Positions 12,315-23,031 are shown, counted from the stretch's first letter. The stretch: DNA of 64,000 bases from Chrysaora quinquecirrha (GCA_014526335.1 JACTAT010000061.1:1555212-1619211); one strand, 5' to 3'. Numbers and translations are program-made. The notes: generated from the sequence alone by a model not told the origin.

Positions 12315-15300
12315 GATGATGATGTACTTCCTAAACAGACAGGCCACTATGTAAGCCCCAGGTTCCAACAGCAAAAGAATGTTTCTCTGTATTTATGTGT
12401 AGGGTCTATTTGTTTCTGCATCAAACACATCAACAAAGTGTTCATGCAGCACTCACCAGCAGCCATTTCATCCAATGGAAATACGTATTTGGCTTCTATC
12501 GATTCTGTGCCTTCATTTCTATACTCTTGTAGGACAATAACCTAAGGGAAAAAACTGAAAATGCAAATTTGTAGGTTCATATAAAGAACGACAAACATTT
12601 TTCGATGTAAATGAAAAGAAGAAGTATAAAAAATCACACTGCAGAAGGGATCAGTGCCCTTTATAAGTTAAATAGGCCCATGAACAGTGCATAATAAACT
12701 CCCTAAAAAAAGTCTCCGTTATGCTCCTTAGAACTGAAAGGTATCTTATAGCAGAGCTGTCCTGAACAACAACAACAGCAATTACAGCGAGGGGGAGTGA
12801 CTGTGGAGCCAGTCTAAGGAATTTCGGTAGGCTGAATTCAAATGCCGTAGGTTCACATAAACAAACATCAGAGACGCAAAAACCCTACACACCTACACAC
12901 CTGGTTTGGAGGAAGGTTTTGGCTAAAAAATGAGGAAGATTTTGTAGTAAAACGACTTTTCGTATTTTTGCTACAGCAAAAGAAAGAAAATCTATCTTGT
13001 CAACCATTTGTAGGTTACAGTGCTGTGATATCCTTCAGCTTAGAAAGTTAGAATCAATTTATGAAACAACCTCTTAAAACTGTAGCCTCCCTGATATTAA
13101 AGCATGATTGCCACCTTTGTAACACTTGCGCTAAAACATACAAGGGACCTGGGAAGGTCCCTATGTACACGTTTTTGTCTCGTGCGTGCAGGAGTCTGTC
13201 TGGCTGTTTTTCGGCAATTTTATATCATGTTAAAATGAGGAAGGTTGGTTACAAAAATTTCAGGTTTGGAGGAAGGTCAATAACTTTTTGCAACTCTGCA
13301 AACAGTAGAAGAAAACTCGAATCCTGAAAAATATGTACAGTACAAACCTCCGCGGCCAAGTCAACTAGTTTCGCTTTCACATGAACAGATCTCAAAGGAA
13401 TCTGGACATCTCCATTACTCTGAAGCCCTGATATAACCTTTTCCAACGGATCAGCGATATTCTCAACGTCATCAAGTGAGATCTCTGCAAAGAAAATTTT
13501 AAGTAATTAACGTCGTCCATCTAACCATCGTCCTTCTGACAATGTGTGGTTAGTCAGCCATAATATTACCTCTATGCCAAACAGTTAGTTGAATTTCGGG
13601 TCCTTAAATAAGGGGGAGCACCAGTGTAGACACGATCCGCGTGCCAGAGTGATCAAAGCGTTCGGCTCACGATCGTAATGTCCTGGGTTCGCATCTCGTC
13701 GGGACTACAGTAACCCCAGCTCTCCCTCCGTCCGACGTCGGTAAATCATTACCCACTACCTTATGTAACAAGAATATCTAATTATTATAGTTAATTTCAG
13801 AGTTCAAGTGAGATGTATAGGTCTTGGCTGCTGTATCCCGCAAGCTGATTGGTGTTGAAAAAACAATGCTAATTCGGCTTCACTTTCTGATTGATGCATT
13901 TCGATCCGCATCTGGGTATAAATTCCACCTTAGTCGATCGTTTTGGTCCGTTTCTGACGTTAATACTCAGAGGAGTGTCAGTGAAGAAAAAAGTGTTTAA
14001 GTAGGCATGCGATCATTTCGCTGTTGCTCGCAACTTTGAAGAGTTAATTTCATAGAAAAATAAACTAACCAGAATCCGAGACAGTCTCTAGATCAGAACT
14101 AATTCCTTCGTCTTCAGAGATTTCAGCGATGGGAAGCCTTGGCGTCTCTCGGTGATCAGATTTGAGCTTAAATTCAATCAGATACCTGGAAATGAAAATA
14201 TTGCAAAATTGGCACAGTCTATTACCGCCTCTTAGGCCCAGGCCAAACGATCAAACATTCTTTGTCAAATATTAGAAATTTGCTTGTTAAGAAATGTATG
14301 AACGCTTGGCCGGGCCACAAAACATTACTTGACAAGCAAAATAAACTTGATTTATTGCACGATACTTTTGAATGCAAGTAAAAAATGTTTGACAAGCAAT
14401 GTTTTGCGAAATGTCCAAAGGGTGAAACACTATTCTTGACAAGCAAATTTCAAATTTTGATAAACAATGTCTGACCATTTGGCCAGGGGCCTTAGTAAAA
14501 GTGCATTGGCATAGAGTTTGCGGTCTTGGGGGCTCAAACACCTGCTTGGAAGCACCCATCCCGAGAAAAACCAAATAGATTTTTACTTCTCGGTCACTTC
14601 GACTAAAATTGAAAAAACTATCAAATTTTAAAAATACCTGATTCGCTGCTGTGCTGTGTCATATACAACAAACTCATCGTCCTGCAATAAAGAAGAAGCA
14701 ATAAGCATCTTCATATCTTGATGATACTATCGAACTTACCTCAGAAAAACTTCTTCAAAAAAATTGGGCACAACTTATCTAGGTTAGAGAGCCATAAGCA
14801 CAAACCTTAAACTGAGACGGGCTTCCATCAGTATTTCTTATACCATGAGTGCTATTGTAGCCATCAGGAGCCTTGGTTAGAGACTTGTCGAAATTATCGT
14901 AGTCCTACAAAATCAACAAAAAACAATACATTCTTATCATCGTCGAGGGTATCATAGGTATGGTGAGAAAGAAGATAGTTATCTAACAAGTTACAAATGT
15001 GAGTTTTAAAATTTCTAGATTTTTAATGGATTTTGAGATTCATAAAGATTATGGTCTAAGGCCCTTGCCAGAAGATCAAACATTGCTTGTCAAACATTTA
15101 CAATTTCTAACATTTGCCATTTGCTTTTCAAGCAAAGTTTGGAAGTCTGGCTATGACACATAGCATTGCTTGATGAACAGAAATCCTAAAGCTCTGAAAA
15201 CAAACACAGTGCTACGAATGAATTGCATGCCAAATATTGGAAAAACGAGAGTAAAAGTTTTATTAAGGGAAACATTGCTTGATAAGGCACACGGAAAAGA

Positions 15301-18300
15301 ATTCGCTGCGCAATGTTCTTGAGACAGTTAAAAGACGCTATTCGGTTTCGGTCGCAAGCAAAAATGTCTGACGAGAAATGATTCGCTACGTGGCCGAACA
15401 GTCATGACCAATTGCCTGAGCAAAAACTCTCCTTTTGTAGACAGTTGAAGCCGAGAGGCGGAAATCTTGTACACCTTTGCTGAAAATCCTATTGTTTACA
15501 TGGAAATCCCTAGGAAATACCTTGGACTTTCCAAGAGCTACTTGATTTACAAGTGCAAATCTCGTCCCAGAGACATTGGATGGGCTTGAGTACTTCTTGC
15601 ATGTACTACAAGGTAAAGAAGAAACCGTGAAATAAAAAAAGGAAGAGACACAGAATGCCAGGAAATCTGCAATTGGATATGAGGATAAATGCTCAAGGAT
15701 GATAATATGAGAAAAATAAATAAATGGATTAAAGGTACTACCTACATTTGATTTCATTGATACCTTACCTTGCAGAACTGGCAAAATATATTCCAGATCC
15801 TAGCATCCCAGGGTCCGATCTTGTACCTCCAAAGTCATCCACAACAATCTTTGGCAATAGAAGCCCCCTGAAAGAAAAAATCACATAAGTAAAATTTTTG
15901 TTTTAATACGCAGAGTCTTGAAAATATTGATGACGTTTCGCAATTACACCAAGTGCACGAAGTATGCTACCAAAGCTGAGAGGGGAACCTGCCGGGTAAG
16001 GCCAACGGATGGGTGCCAACGATATCTAGCGGATGGAATTTTTTCCAAAGAAACTTTTACAGCGTTTAAGTAGCAAGCAAGCAGTCGTTATTTTTTAACG
16101 CAGCTCAGGAATTATAGCAGCTATGCAGCAGAAGTGGGTAGCAACTTGTGCCTACAAACGGATATTCTATAACGAATACGATGAATTCTCAGTTGCTGAC
16201 CTCGAAAGGATGGACAGCTGAGTTAACTGTAGGCTTGGGAAGAGTTGTTCCAACGAGATTCGAACCCACGACCTCACGATCCTGAGACGAGCGCCTTGAC
16301 CACTCAGCCACACAACGGCTTAAGTAGGCTAGCAGATAAAATAGTCTGAAAGTCTGAAAAATAGTTTGAAAGAAATAGCAAAAATTACCTGGACAATATT
16401 CCAACGAAATTCTTTGCCTGTGAAATAAAAAGTAATTTAAAGGTGAATGCAAATTTATATAGTGAAAAATCAACGTGTTTGAAATCCCAAATGTTAGCTG
16501 TTAGGGTGCTTCGAGGGGGGCCAGCCCAGTAGTCGAGCTGGCCCATGTAACAGAGATTTGACGAAAACAGAGTCATCTCGGCTACCGGGCTGGCCCTCCT
16601 AATATGATGAGCCATCGGTTATAAAGAAAAAGCAACATTTATACGAAGGGGCGCCGGAAGCACGGGGGCGGCAGGGGCAGCGGGGCAGCCCCTGCCCTCG
16701 GAAACATTGCCGAATACTTTTATTTTCCTATTGTTTTGCCCAAAAATTGTTGTTTCTGTCCCCGCCGCCCTGTATTGCTTCCGGAGCCCTTGTTGATACG
16801 TACCTGAGACGAATGAAAAAGTAATTTTTTGTCATCGATTGAGTATGTGAATGCTTCATCTTCAATAGGCCTTCGAACTTCAAACGCGTTTACGATCTCT
16901 ATGCTGTCGTCATCTCTGAAAAACAAGCATAAGAGTTTATGACATTTATTCTAATTTCACATAACTTGAATTAAGGATGCAAAAATCCTTCAAATATGTT
17001 GAGCATTGGATGAGACTAGACTTATTACCTTCCTCCCACTCTTCCGGAAACTGCTTCTTACAACTACAACAACATACAGCTGTTTCCACTGAGTGGAAAG
17101 TTGGAGCGGGGTGGTGGAGTGTGGAGTAGCGTAGACTACGACGAATGTAATAAGTCTAGGATGAGATGTGACCAATATAACCAATAAAAACAAAATGAGC
17201 TTTTGCATGGAAGCATACAAGCTTGTCCATTCGAACACTCATTTCTCAACCAGCACTTTTCTACATATATTTCTCACACAGCAACGTATTTATTAAATGC
17301 TTTATGCGTCATTTAGGCTTTAGGCCCTAGCCGAAAGATCAAAGTTTGTCGAAAATTTGATTGCAAACAAACATTTGGACACGTTGCGAAACATTGCTCA
17401 TCAAACATTTTTTGCTTGTTGGAAGCAGAAAATGTTTTTGGAGTTTACAAAAACATTGTTAAGCAACTCTAGTTGTCAAGCAAAGTTTGCATCGTGGCCA
17501 AACGATAAAACATTGCTTGTAAAGTAAATTTCAAATGTTTGACCAAAAATGTTTGATCGTTTGGTTAGAGGCTAAGGTCAAGTTTTATGTTAATAAGAGC
17601 ATGGGTGGTTAGACACCGCATGTGTATGCGTAGGAAAAATTTCTTTGCTTCTGCGGAGGAGACATTGAAGACCTAAAAGAAAAAAAACTTTTTCTCTGTT
17701 CTCCCTTCGCTGTAGAACTTTCAAAATGGCGGCTTGGTCAAACATGGGCTCCTGTTTAAGCTCAATTTGCAGGAAATGCAGAAAAAAGCCTCTTTCATAT
17801 CATAAAATTTATGTACCCTTGCAGTGTCTAACGTCTAACCATCGATAAGAGCTGCAAATCAGCGAATTCTGAAAATAGGTTTTTGACGTCATCAGAAAAT
17901 CAAAGGCACAAGGAGAAGGGGCTAATGCTACTAATAAGACTCAGAAACCTGCTCAAGCATAGATTAATCGCATACCTTATTTGGCTTTCCAGAAAAGTTT
18001 TTGTGATATTCCTATACTCGGTTGAACTTTCATCAAGCCATCTAATGTCACAGTTAAGCGTTCTATATTTAGCCACGGTGCTGCTTGACTTGGACCAATT
18101 TGTTGCTTCACTTACAGATACCACGTCTCTTATTAACTGCAAAAAATAGGATATAAAGTGAGCAAGCACATCGAAATATTCTAATAGAGTTTTGTCTTCC
18201 ATTAAACTATTATAAAGAGGTACAATGGCTACCAAAGGTAGCTGGAACGCCTTAGATGTTTCGTATGAATCACTGACAATTTCGGTAAATCTAGAGAAAG

Positions 18301-21300
18301 ATCGCCTTCTTCCCCCCCCCCCTAAACAATGCTGAGACAATTGATAATTCTCTTAGCAATCGTGCCAAGCCAGAATTAGCTGGACATTTTAGTGCTTAAC
18401 AAAATTGATCAAGGAGGAGGAGGGGAGGGTGAAGCAATAGCAAGCAGTGAAAGAGAATTTCCGCGCAGGCGTTCCAACACATGCGCCGACTGAATTTTCT
18501 GTTAGACTGCTTGTCGCAGCGAAAAAAGAAAAGTAGAAACGACTTCTACTATAGGTTACAAAAATTCTCCGCCGAATGTAAGAAGATGCTACGTTGTTGC
18601 TGCTGTTTTTCATCTCCAACATAACTAAACATTGCTAACCAACTCCTCTTCTCAGGAAATGTTTTGCAATGTGGCCTAACGGTCAAACATTCCTTGTAAG
18701 GCGAATCTCAAATGTTTGGCCAGTGCATAAATGCATTTATTTGCGACCAGTAGTCTCACTACTCCTTTTATATCAGATATAAGAAACGATAACTATTAAT
18801 TGGTCACTTACTTGACAAAGGTCGATTTTTCTAGACACCAAACTTAGGCTATCAAGAGTTGGGTAGCCTCCATCTGTCTTTTTATGAGGAATTAATTTAT
18901 AAAACTCGTCAGTAAGATCTGCTATTTCGAACAGGCCAGCTTTATCTTTTTGTAGAACTTTCTTGATTGACAGCAAAACACTTTCTGCATTGTCGACATC
19001 GGCTAGTTTGATTGAGTCTACGGGTACACGGAGAATGGCATCCAGGTCTCCCTGTGCTTCTGTCCATATCTGATGTACTAGGCCAAGGGTGTGTTTGTCG
19101 ATTTCGTTGTCGACGTCAAAGGCTTGTGATTTCATGTCAGAGATGTGCTGAAATGGAAACGAAGCGAAAATAAAATACGAAACAGACTTTAACTAGTTTC
19201 TTTCAGCTGAAACTATAACAGCGAAAAACGAGGATAACTTAAGCTAGTGCTCAAACCATCAAATAATCAAACAAAGGTCAAACATTGTTGATCAAACAAA
19301 CCAAATGATCAAACATTGTTGGTCAAACATCTGAAATTTGCATGGCTTGTCATCAAAAATTGTTAGTTGGACCAAAATGTTTCTGAAGTTTTCAAAAACA
19401 TTGCAATCCTAGAAAAAATTGCACAATAAATTCTGCTTGTTAGTCAATGTTTTTCTTCTTTTCTTCAATTTTCGTGAATTTGAAGCAAATTTCGCTGCAC
19501 TCCTTTTCTTAGAGTGACTAAATCCACAGGAGAAGATTCCCTTACTCAACATGTCCACCATCTTTCAGAAAAATATTGCGCCGACCCAGACCTCTTTGAA
19601 AGGTCTATTGCCATAATCGTTGGTCCATCAATCAAACTCAAATCTTCCTTACCTTTTTAAGCATTCTTGACCCAGCATCACGAGAAGGTAGCTTGTCGGT
19701 TATTTTTCCTGTTTTAGCCAATTCCTGGTGCCAGGATACGAATATTCCTTCTGCTTCTTTTGGCTGAGAACTGACACGAAATTCTTCAACAATGTTGGTG
19801 ATCTAGAGGAACGATTTGCACAGATTAAGAATTCGACAAGTGAAGTCGCAGTTCAAGTAGAAGTCGGTTAAAATGTACTCGCTTGTAGCGTACTCTCGGA
19901 AAAAGCACTCCATTAAATTGTCATAGGAGCAAATAAACAAACGAAAATAACCTGTTTATAATGTAACTTGCTTTAAATATACCAATTACAATGGTCCCTT
20001 AAAGTACGTGAGAACAGGATTAGACTGGACAATATTCACCTTATCCCTTCAAGAAAGCTTTCAATCAAAGTATCCATAATAAAGAAAAAGAAAAATTTCA
20101 ATACAGAAAGCTTATACGCCCCTCTATTACAGCTCCCACATTCTGGCAGCAAGGATGTTCCTATAGTCGAGAAATGCATGATCGTTGGGCGTCCGAGTAA
20201 ATAGGTTTGTTGTATAAACGGAGCTAAAGATAGAAAAATAGGCCAAACCTGTTCATCTTTTTTACAGCCTCTTTGATGCCAGATACGAAATTTGTTTGAG
20301 TTTTCATCAGAGTTGTTAGCGTCGACTTGTAGTTCCAAGATATCGAACGTCTCCTCTTTGTTTTTGGACTTCGGATGCTACAATTGGAAAGACAAACAAT
20401 CATCAGAAAAGGACGTTCAGGTTTACGGTTAAGTGTTATTGCCTTGGTTCGGTTTTCGGGTTTAACGGTTAAACTAGGCGTTGATTAGAGAATGAATTTG
20501 TTTCAGAAGCAGGGAGGGGGGAGAGAGACTGGAGCGCCCTCCAATGATTTCGAAAACAATAATATGGTTACATGAAATCATTACGTCAACAATACTTCTG
20601 AATTGTTTAGCCCCCCTCCCACCAGATTCCTCCCCACGCGCTGATTAGCTATTAGCTGTAAGATGAAAGATTATCGGAATTGTACATCTGAGAGAGGAAT
20701 AATATTTCTATGCAAAGAGTACTTGCCATAAAAATAGCAAAGTTTGCTATCTCAACATGCTCATCAGAAGACAATTCGAAGGGACTTGTGTTTGCATCGT
20801 AGAGTCTGAAAAATAAGTTTTCCTTTATGAAGACAGACCTCTTAAATAATACCGATTCGATTTCTAAAGATCTTTCACAAGGTTTACGCTCTGGCCAAAC
20901 GATCAAACATTGTTAGTCAAACATTAAAATATTTTTAATCAAACAAAATGCTTTACCGTTTGGTTGCGTCACATAACATGTCAATAATATTTTGCTTGAC
21001 AAACAACGTTTGATCATTTGGCCTGGGCTTCAGATTCTGAAAATGCAATCATGCTTACTGAAATTTTTTGTGATTAACATCTTGAAGCTTAATTCTAGGC
21101 TTCTCGTCTTTGTATATCCTTTCTTTTCCTTGAAAATGAGAAATGAAGTTTTAAGTTTACTATGATTGCATAGATTATAGTTTCAGATTGATAAAAGATC
21201 CTCCGAACAACAATGCTTTGCTTACAACTGCTGAATAAGAGGCTTAAGGCCTGGCTAAACTATGAGACATTGATGTCCCTCGGTGTCTCCCAGTTTAGCC

Positions 21301-23000
21301 ACCTCAGAAACTTTGTAGCGCGCGACAAAATTTGTAGCAAGAGACACGCAAATGTTTCTGGGAACATGTTGCTCGCATGTCACTTGCATGTTTAGCCACC
21401 CTGGGAGACATGTCGAATACAGTGTCACGCGCGACAAGTGTCCTAGTTTAGCCATAACTTTAGCCTCCGTTGACACGGGAACGAATCCGAGTGACTTTTC
21501 GTTTACATGGTTACGCATGGCTCCGTTCGTTTTGAGAACGGGATCGTATCTTGTTTGGGTTCGCTAGAAAATCGGATCCATGTAGTATTGCGCGGCATGA
21601 GAGTAAAAATATCTCGTTCCATTACTATGTCGTCTTACTCTTGCAACCACGAAACCCGAGTTTCACTGTTGAAGGGATTCTACCGATTCTATTCTCGATT
21701 CTATTCTATTCTAGGTTGTGCTGTCGAAGAAAACGACAACGAATCCACGAATCCCAATTTCATTGCTGTATTTTAATCACGATGCGAAATCCCAATTCAC
21801 CGTCGCATTCTTGTTATTTCAAAATCACGCGGCGAAATTTGATTTGTTTTCCATCGACAATGATCGGCGATGACTTAAGCTGGTTACGATATTAAAACAA
21901 GGCTTACAAGAAACTCCATATTTTGATCAAATAAACAAAAACAGAACTTGTTTGAACCATATACTCGGCTTCACAATCGAGTGCTCGTCTTCATTTTCAC
22001 TATCTAGTTTGATAAATACAAAAATCACCTGATACAATTTTCCACTTTTGAATTCATCCTTGGCTGTTTTACCAAATACCAAGAAAGCATCAGTGTCAAG
22101 CAATTTATTCTGCTCAATGCAAGCGTCAACATAGTCAATGGAGACCACAGGTATGCCATATTTTAATGCAGTACTTGTCTTGTATGAAGGTACGTCTTTT
22201 GGAATTGTCACCAAGTGAGTCACCTTTGATGATAAATACAACAAATTAATATTTACTTTGAGAAGTATTGTTTAGGTTTGCAGGCAACAAGTTGAGATTG
22301 AGACATTGCTCTTATTGTCACTTTGTTTTAAGTAGACAGTTATTTCCAGCTTTTTCAGGTAATTATGCATGCCATATGCAGGCACAGGATCTATAGTTTA
22401 ATGTCCCTTCCGAAGGACAGCAGAGTATGGCAGAGTGAGTTTTTTAGTCATTTATCTGGAAAGTCATCCACCCAGATGTTGACTTCACATGTTCAAGCTT
22501 AGCTTCAGTTGCCTTACAGATACTGACAAAGCCATCTCCTACTTGTACCAGGGTGGGTCTAGCGGTGGAAAAAGTCCCTCCATCAGACAAAGATAACACC
22601 CTATCTTTGCCATGATTGGGGGGGGGCAACTGCCCCCTGTGCTCCCATGGCTATGCCACTGGTAAGAATGTTCTGACTCCTCAAGGAAGCTGATTATGAG
22701 AGTTGTAAAATTATACAGAATTTGAACAATAGATCTATTGCTCTTTAAACAATTGTTCTATTGTTAAACATTGGATCTTATTGTTCATTGTTGGAAGTTT
22801 GCACTTACATACTTCCTGTTTTGAGCAATTTGAATTTGGCCATGTCATGTAGAGAAAAATTTTCATACAAACCTTTCTAGTGACTATGTATGATATCACA
22901 CCATCATGTTTTGTTATTTGTGAAGTGAGCTGCCGCTTGTCTTTGTCCAAATCTAGGCAAAACTGGCAGTAGTTGAAAAGACCTTTTTGCTTTCAGGCAT
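168..23000 (-). CDS. PARP4: PARP4-like vault poly/mono-ADP-ribosyltransferase, 37 exons, 3' end off the window
   Basis: Exon-by-exon reconstruction gives about 1,396 residues in the order BRCT, PARP regulatory helices, ADP-ribosyltransferase, VIT, vWA, acidic linker, actin-like start. The BRCT-to-vWA order and many conserved stretches match vertebrate PARP4, the vault-associated ADP-ribosyltransferase that binds major vault protein (family knowledge). Phases agree at nearly every junction. The domain blocks are listed separately with their exons. Introns are full of MITEs, SINEs and satellites. Oddities seen directly: a GC-AG intron at 20378-20726; one-base frame breaks in exons 8801-8892 and 11259-11422; possibly a third in the start exon; and a C-terminus that runs into an actin-like fold instead of the proline-rich tail of human PARP4. 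Start ATG at 23000 is chosen because the following residues align with the human N-terminus once the A-run problem is allowed for. The family assignment is firm; the exact start is less so. Confidence 0.93.
400..675. repeat. Degenerate GACCAGACTAGACAAGA-type simple repeat
   Basis: Short AGACCAGA, TAGACTAGAC and CAAGACAAGA words recur irregularly next to the AAATC array. It lies in the last visible PARP4 intron. Confidence 0.6.
676..787. repeat. (AAATC)n microsatellite
   Basis: About 22 near-perfect copies of a 5-base unit, between PARP4 exons 36 and 37. Confidence 0.95.
803..4381 (-). CDS. PARP4: PARP4 exons 31-36: post-vWA helix and acidic linker
   Basis: Exons 4301-4381, 4002-4103, 3167-3334, 2291-2333, 1379-1469 and 803-860. 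The first two hold the conserved LAARAVIKDWED and FTSFVAIEERE segments of PARP4 and VWA5 proteins. Exon 33 keeps the EEEDVDILKYM motif, which aligns with human PARP4 shortly after its vWA region, then turns into a Glu/Pro repeat. Exons 34-36 encode an acidic serine-rich linker with five consecutive aspartates. Phases run 0, 0, 0, 1, 2 and 0 without conflict, with strong donors (GTAAGT at exons 33 and 34). Human PARP4 instead has a long proline-rich tail here. Confidence 0.8.
1700..2065. mobile_element. AACGATCAAACATTG-family MITE, copy in a PARP4 intron
   Basis: Opens GGCCCTGGCTAAACGATCAA and closes with an inverted form near GGCCAAATGATCGAGC. The interior repeats AACATTGCTCGTCAA words in both directions. 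The same family recurs about ten times in the window. Confidence 0.65.
2650..3045. repeat. Minisatellite of AGTACAGTGGAGGGATAT-type units
   Basis: Units of about 23-24 bases (CAGTACAGTGGAGGATATT and variants) repeat about 15 times. The open frames here are by-products. It lies between PARP4 exons 33 and 34. Confidence 0.85.
5045..5212. repeat. 16-bp tandem repeat GACGGTTCGAGTTATC
   Basis: About ten tandem copies in the intron between PARP4 exons 30 and 31. Single related units appear near 4750 and 4850. Confidence 0.9.
5266..9774 (-). CDS. PARP4: PARP4 exons 22-30: von Willebrand factor A domain and following beta region
   Basis: Exons 9634-9774, 8801-8892, 8619-8709, 7792-7865, 7095-7288, 6386-6485, 5762-5857, 5459-5533 and 5266-5346. 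MIDAS metal-site elements are readable: D-x-S-x-S as DASNS (about residues 918-922), Thr in GGTDLW (about 988) and Asp in VSDGH (about 1016). The TSNRHLLRKLAQ and GACEFFD segments match PARP4 and VWA5-type proteins. Exon 23 (8801-8892) is 92 bases where phases demand 93. It breaks frame at the T-run 8851-8855, just before the MIDAS strand; one extra base there gives an uninterrupted vWA. The intron 7866-8618 is almost wholly purine-rich on the plus strand. Confidence 0.9.
6008..6222 (+). repeat. tRNA-derived SINE, family 1
   Basis: Degraded copy with GTCCCAGTGGTCAAGG and the shared body (GGTAAATAGGTACCCAGGGT, CTGACCTGCGTTAACAA). It lies in the intron between PARP4 exons 27 and 28. Confidence 0.65.
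7985..8605. repeat. Purine-rich tract (GAAGAA/AAGAAG) filling a PARP4 intron
   Basis: Nearly all A and G on the plus strand, so a long polypyrimidine run in the pre-mRNA. It fills most of the intron 7866-8618. The open frames here are compositional artefacts. Confidence 0.85.
10288..13484 (-). CDS. PARP4: PARP4 exons 16-21: VIT domain (with a frame break in exon 19)
   Basis: Exons 13348-13484, 12457-12541, 11935-12068, 11259-11422, 10973-11010 and 10288-10369. Typical VIT features are seen: VHVKAKLVD, EAKYVFPLD, CGFEAFINGK, KEKEQAHKEY and DVFTVSVGNLP. VIT domains pair with vWA domains in PARP4, ITIH proteins and VWA5 proteins. Exon 19 (11259-11422) is 164 bases where flanking phases need 165. 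Its 5' half reads in one frame and its 3' half (FAPGSVAPW and onward) in another, switching at the A-run 11316-11320. One extra A there restores the whole exon. Exon 20 is only 38 bases but is needed for phase. Confidence 0.88.
12240..12325. repeat. (GAT)n microsatellite
   Basis: Near-perfect GAT trinucleotide run in the intron between PARP4 exons 17 and 18. Confidence 0.9.
13621..13790 (+). repeat. tRNA-derived SINE, family 1, divergent
   Basis: Contains CAGAGTGATCAAAGCGTTCG and TGTCCTGGGTTCGCATC, then the body words GGTAAATCATTACCCAC. It lies in the intron between PARP4 exons 15 and 16. Confidence 0.55.
13828..13980. repeat. Interspersed repeat with copies at 41495-41637 and 54403-54550
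   Basis: Shared words are CGATCCGCATCTGGGTATAA, TCCGTTTCTGACGTT and CTCAGAGGAGTGTCAG. The 54.4 kb copy is reversed, and a short piece lies near 11148-11195. Possibly another MITE family; ends not resolved. Confidence 0.6.
14070..18136 (-). CDS. PARP4: PARP4 exons 8-15: ADP-ribosyltransferase catalytic domain
   Basis: Exons 17976-18136, 16804-16915, 16390-16418, 15769-15867, 15521-15605, 14806-14904, 14638-14681 and 14070-14185. The H-Y-E triad is readable: His in LLFHSS (about residue 472), Tyr in GSGIYF (about 512) and Glu in DDEFVVYD (about 582). The usual Gly after the His is Ser here. RGLLLPK and the PGMLGSGIYF loop are near-identical to vertebrate PARP4. Retention of Glu leaves catalysis, including possible poly-ADP-ribosylation, open; vertebrate PARP4 is usually described as mono-ADP-ribosylating. 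All eight phases fit. Exon 15 runs into an acidic linker toward the VIT domain. Confidence 0.93.
14231..14492. mobile_element. AACGATCAAACATTG-family MITE, best-preserved ends
   Basis: Left end TTAGGCCCAGGCCAAACGAT, right end ACCATTTGGCCAGGGGCCTT. The interior repeats TTGACAAGCAATGTTTTGCG-like words. It sits in the intron between PARP4 exons 14 and 15. Confidence 0.7.
15058..15410. mobile_element. AACGATCAAACATTG-family MITE
   Basis: Starts AAGGCCCTTGCCAGAAGATC and contains the family words CAAACATTGCTTGTC and AACATTGCTTGATAAGGC. It lies in the intron between PARP4 exons 12 and 13. Confidence 0.6.
16195..16322 (-). repeat. tRNA-derived SINE, family 1, truncated
   Basis: On the minus strand it reads TGTGGCTGAGTGGTCAAGGC and GGTCGTGGGTTCGAATC, good A- and B-box matches. 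The body is truncated after the head. Confidence 0.65.
17017..17158. mobile_element. TAGACTTATTAC-family MITE, copy 1
   Basis: Terminal repeats TAGACTTATTAC and GTAATAAGTCTA. Flanks GGATGAGAC (17008-17016) and GGATGAGAT (17159-17167) form a 9-bp target duplication with one change. It lies in the intron between PARP4 exons 8 and 9. Confidence 0.8.
17321..17575. mobile_element. AACGATCAAACATTG-family MITE
   Basis: Starts TTAGGCCCTAGCCGAAAGAT and ends TGTTTGATCGTTTGGTTAGA, the inverted form. It lies in the large PARP4 intron between exons 8 and 9, close to a TAGACTTATTAC-family copy. Confidence 0.65.
18812..21128 (-). CDS. PARP4: PARP4 exons 3-7: linker, WGR-like segment and PARP regulatory helices
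   Basis: Exons 21059-21128, 20727-20805, 20249-20377, 19653-19802 and 18812-19147. The first exons are a charged linker; exon 5 has a FRIWHQRG strand reminiscent of the WGR fold. Exons 6-7 are helical. Exon 7 carries regulatory-domain signatures such as FYKLIPHKK and KIDLCQ, close to human PARP4. In PARPs this helical bundle packs against the catalytic domain. The intron between exons 4 and 5 must use a GC donor (minus-strand GCAAGT at 20721-20726) to keep phase; a GT two bases further breaks the frame. Exon 3 is the least certain because it is short and weakly conserved. Confidence 0.82.
19240..19460. mobile_element. AACGATCAAACATTG-family fragment
   Basis: Repeated CAAACATTGTTGGTCAAACA words, but the right end is missing. 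A smaller fragment of the same family lies at 18635-18722. Confidence 0.5.
20378..20726 (-). other. GC-AG intron in PARP4
   Basis: The donor reads GCAAGT on the minus strand (20721-20726), the usual hexamer for GC-AG introns. Using it leaves exon 4 at phase 0, matching exon 5. The overlapping GT choice shifts the frame to an early stop. Confidence 0.75.
20890..21035. mobile_element. AACGATCAAACATTG-family MITE, short copy
   Basis: CTCTGGCCAAACGATCAAAC at the left and CAACGTTTGATCATTTGGCC at the right are inverted. It lies in the intron between PARP4 exons 3 and 4. Confidence 0.65.
21246..21455. mobile_element. GGCTAAACTA-GAGACA element, copy 1
   Basis: Starts CCTGGCTAAACTATGAGACA and ends with the inverted GTCCTAGTTTAGCCA. 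The interior repeats the GAGACAC and CGCGCGACA words. A homologous copy lies at 38806-39080. Confidence 0.7.
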
Positions 23001-23031
23001 CACGACAGTTTGGAATACTCTGATCGGATCT
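21965..23031 (-). CDS. PARP4: PARP4 exons 1-2: BRCT domain
   Basis: Exons 22873-23031 (ATG at 23000, about 30 bases of 5'UTR) and 21965-22223 encode a BRCT domain of about 85 residues, with the typical THLV strand and a YVDACIEQ helix near its end. Human PARP4 also begins directly with a BRCT domain. From the ATG the literal frame stops after 15 codons; one extra A in the run at 22984-22988 would join it to the BRCT frame. An alternative without a frame break is splicing into an AG just downstream from an unseen upstream exon. Exon 2 is drawn to a weak donor at 21963-21964 because that phase fits the next exon. The stronger-looking donor at 22027-22028 does not fit. Confidence 0.78.

Noticed and set aside
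12186..12545. Plus-strand frame with a long Asp run
   Set aside because: Translation of a GAT microsatellite that also crosses a PARP4 exon on the other strand.
22027..22223. PARP4 exon 2 ending at the GTGATT donor after LYQ
   Set aside because: That end leaves phase 0, which does not fit exon 3. Extending to the donor at 21963-21964 fits. Kept as an alternative if an unseen exon exists.
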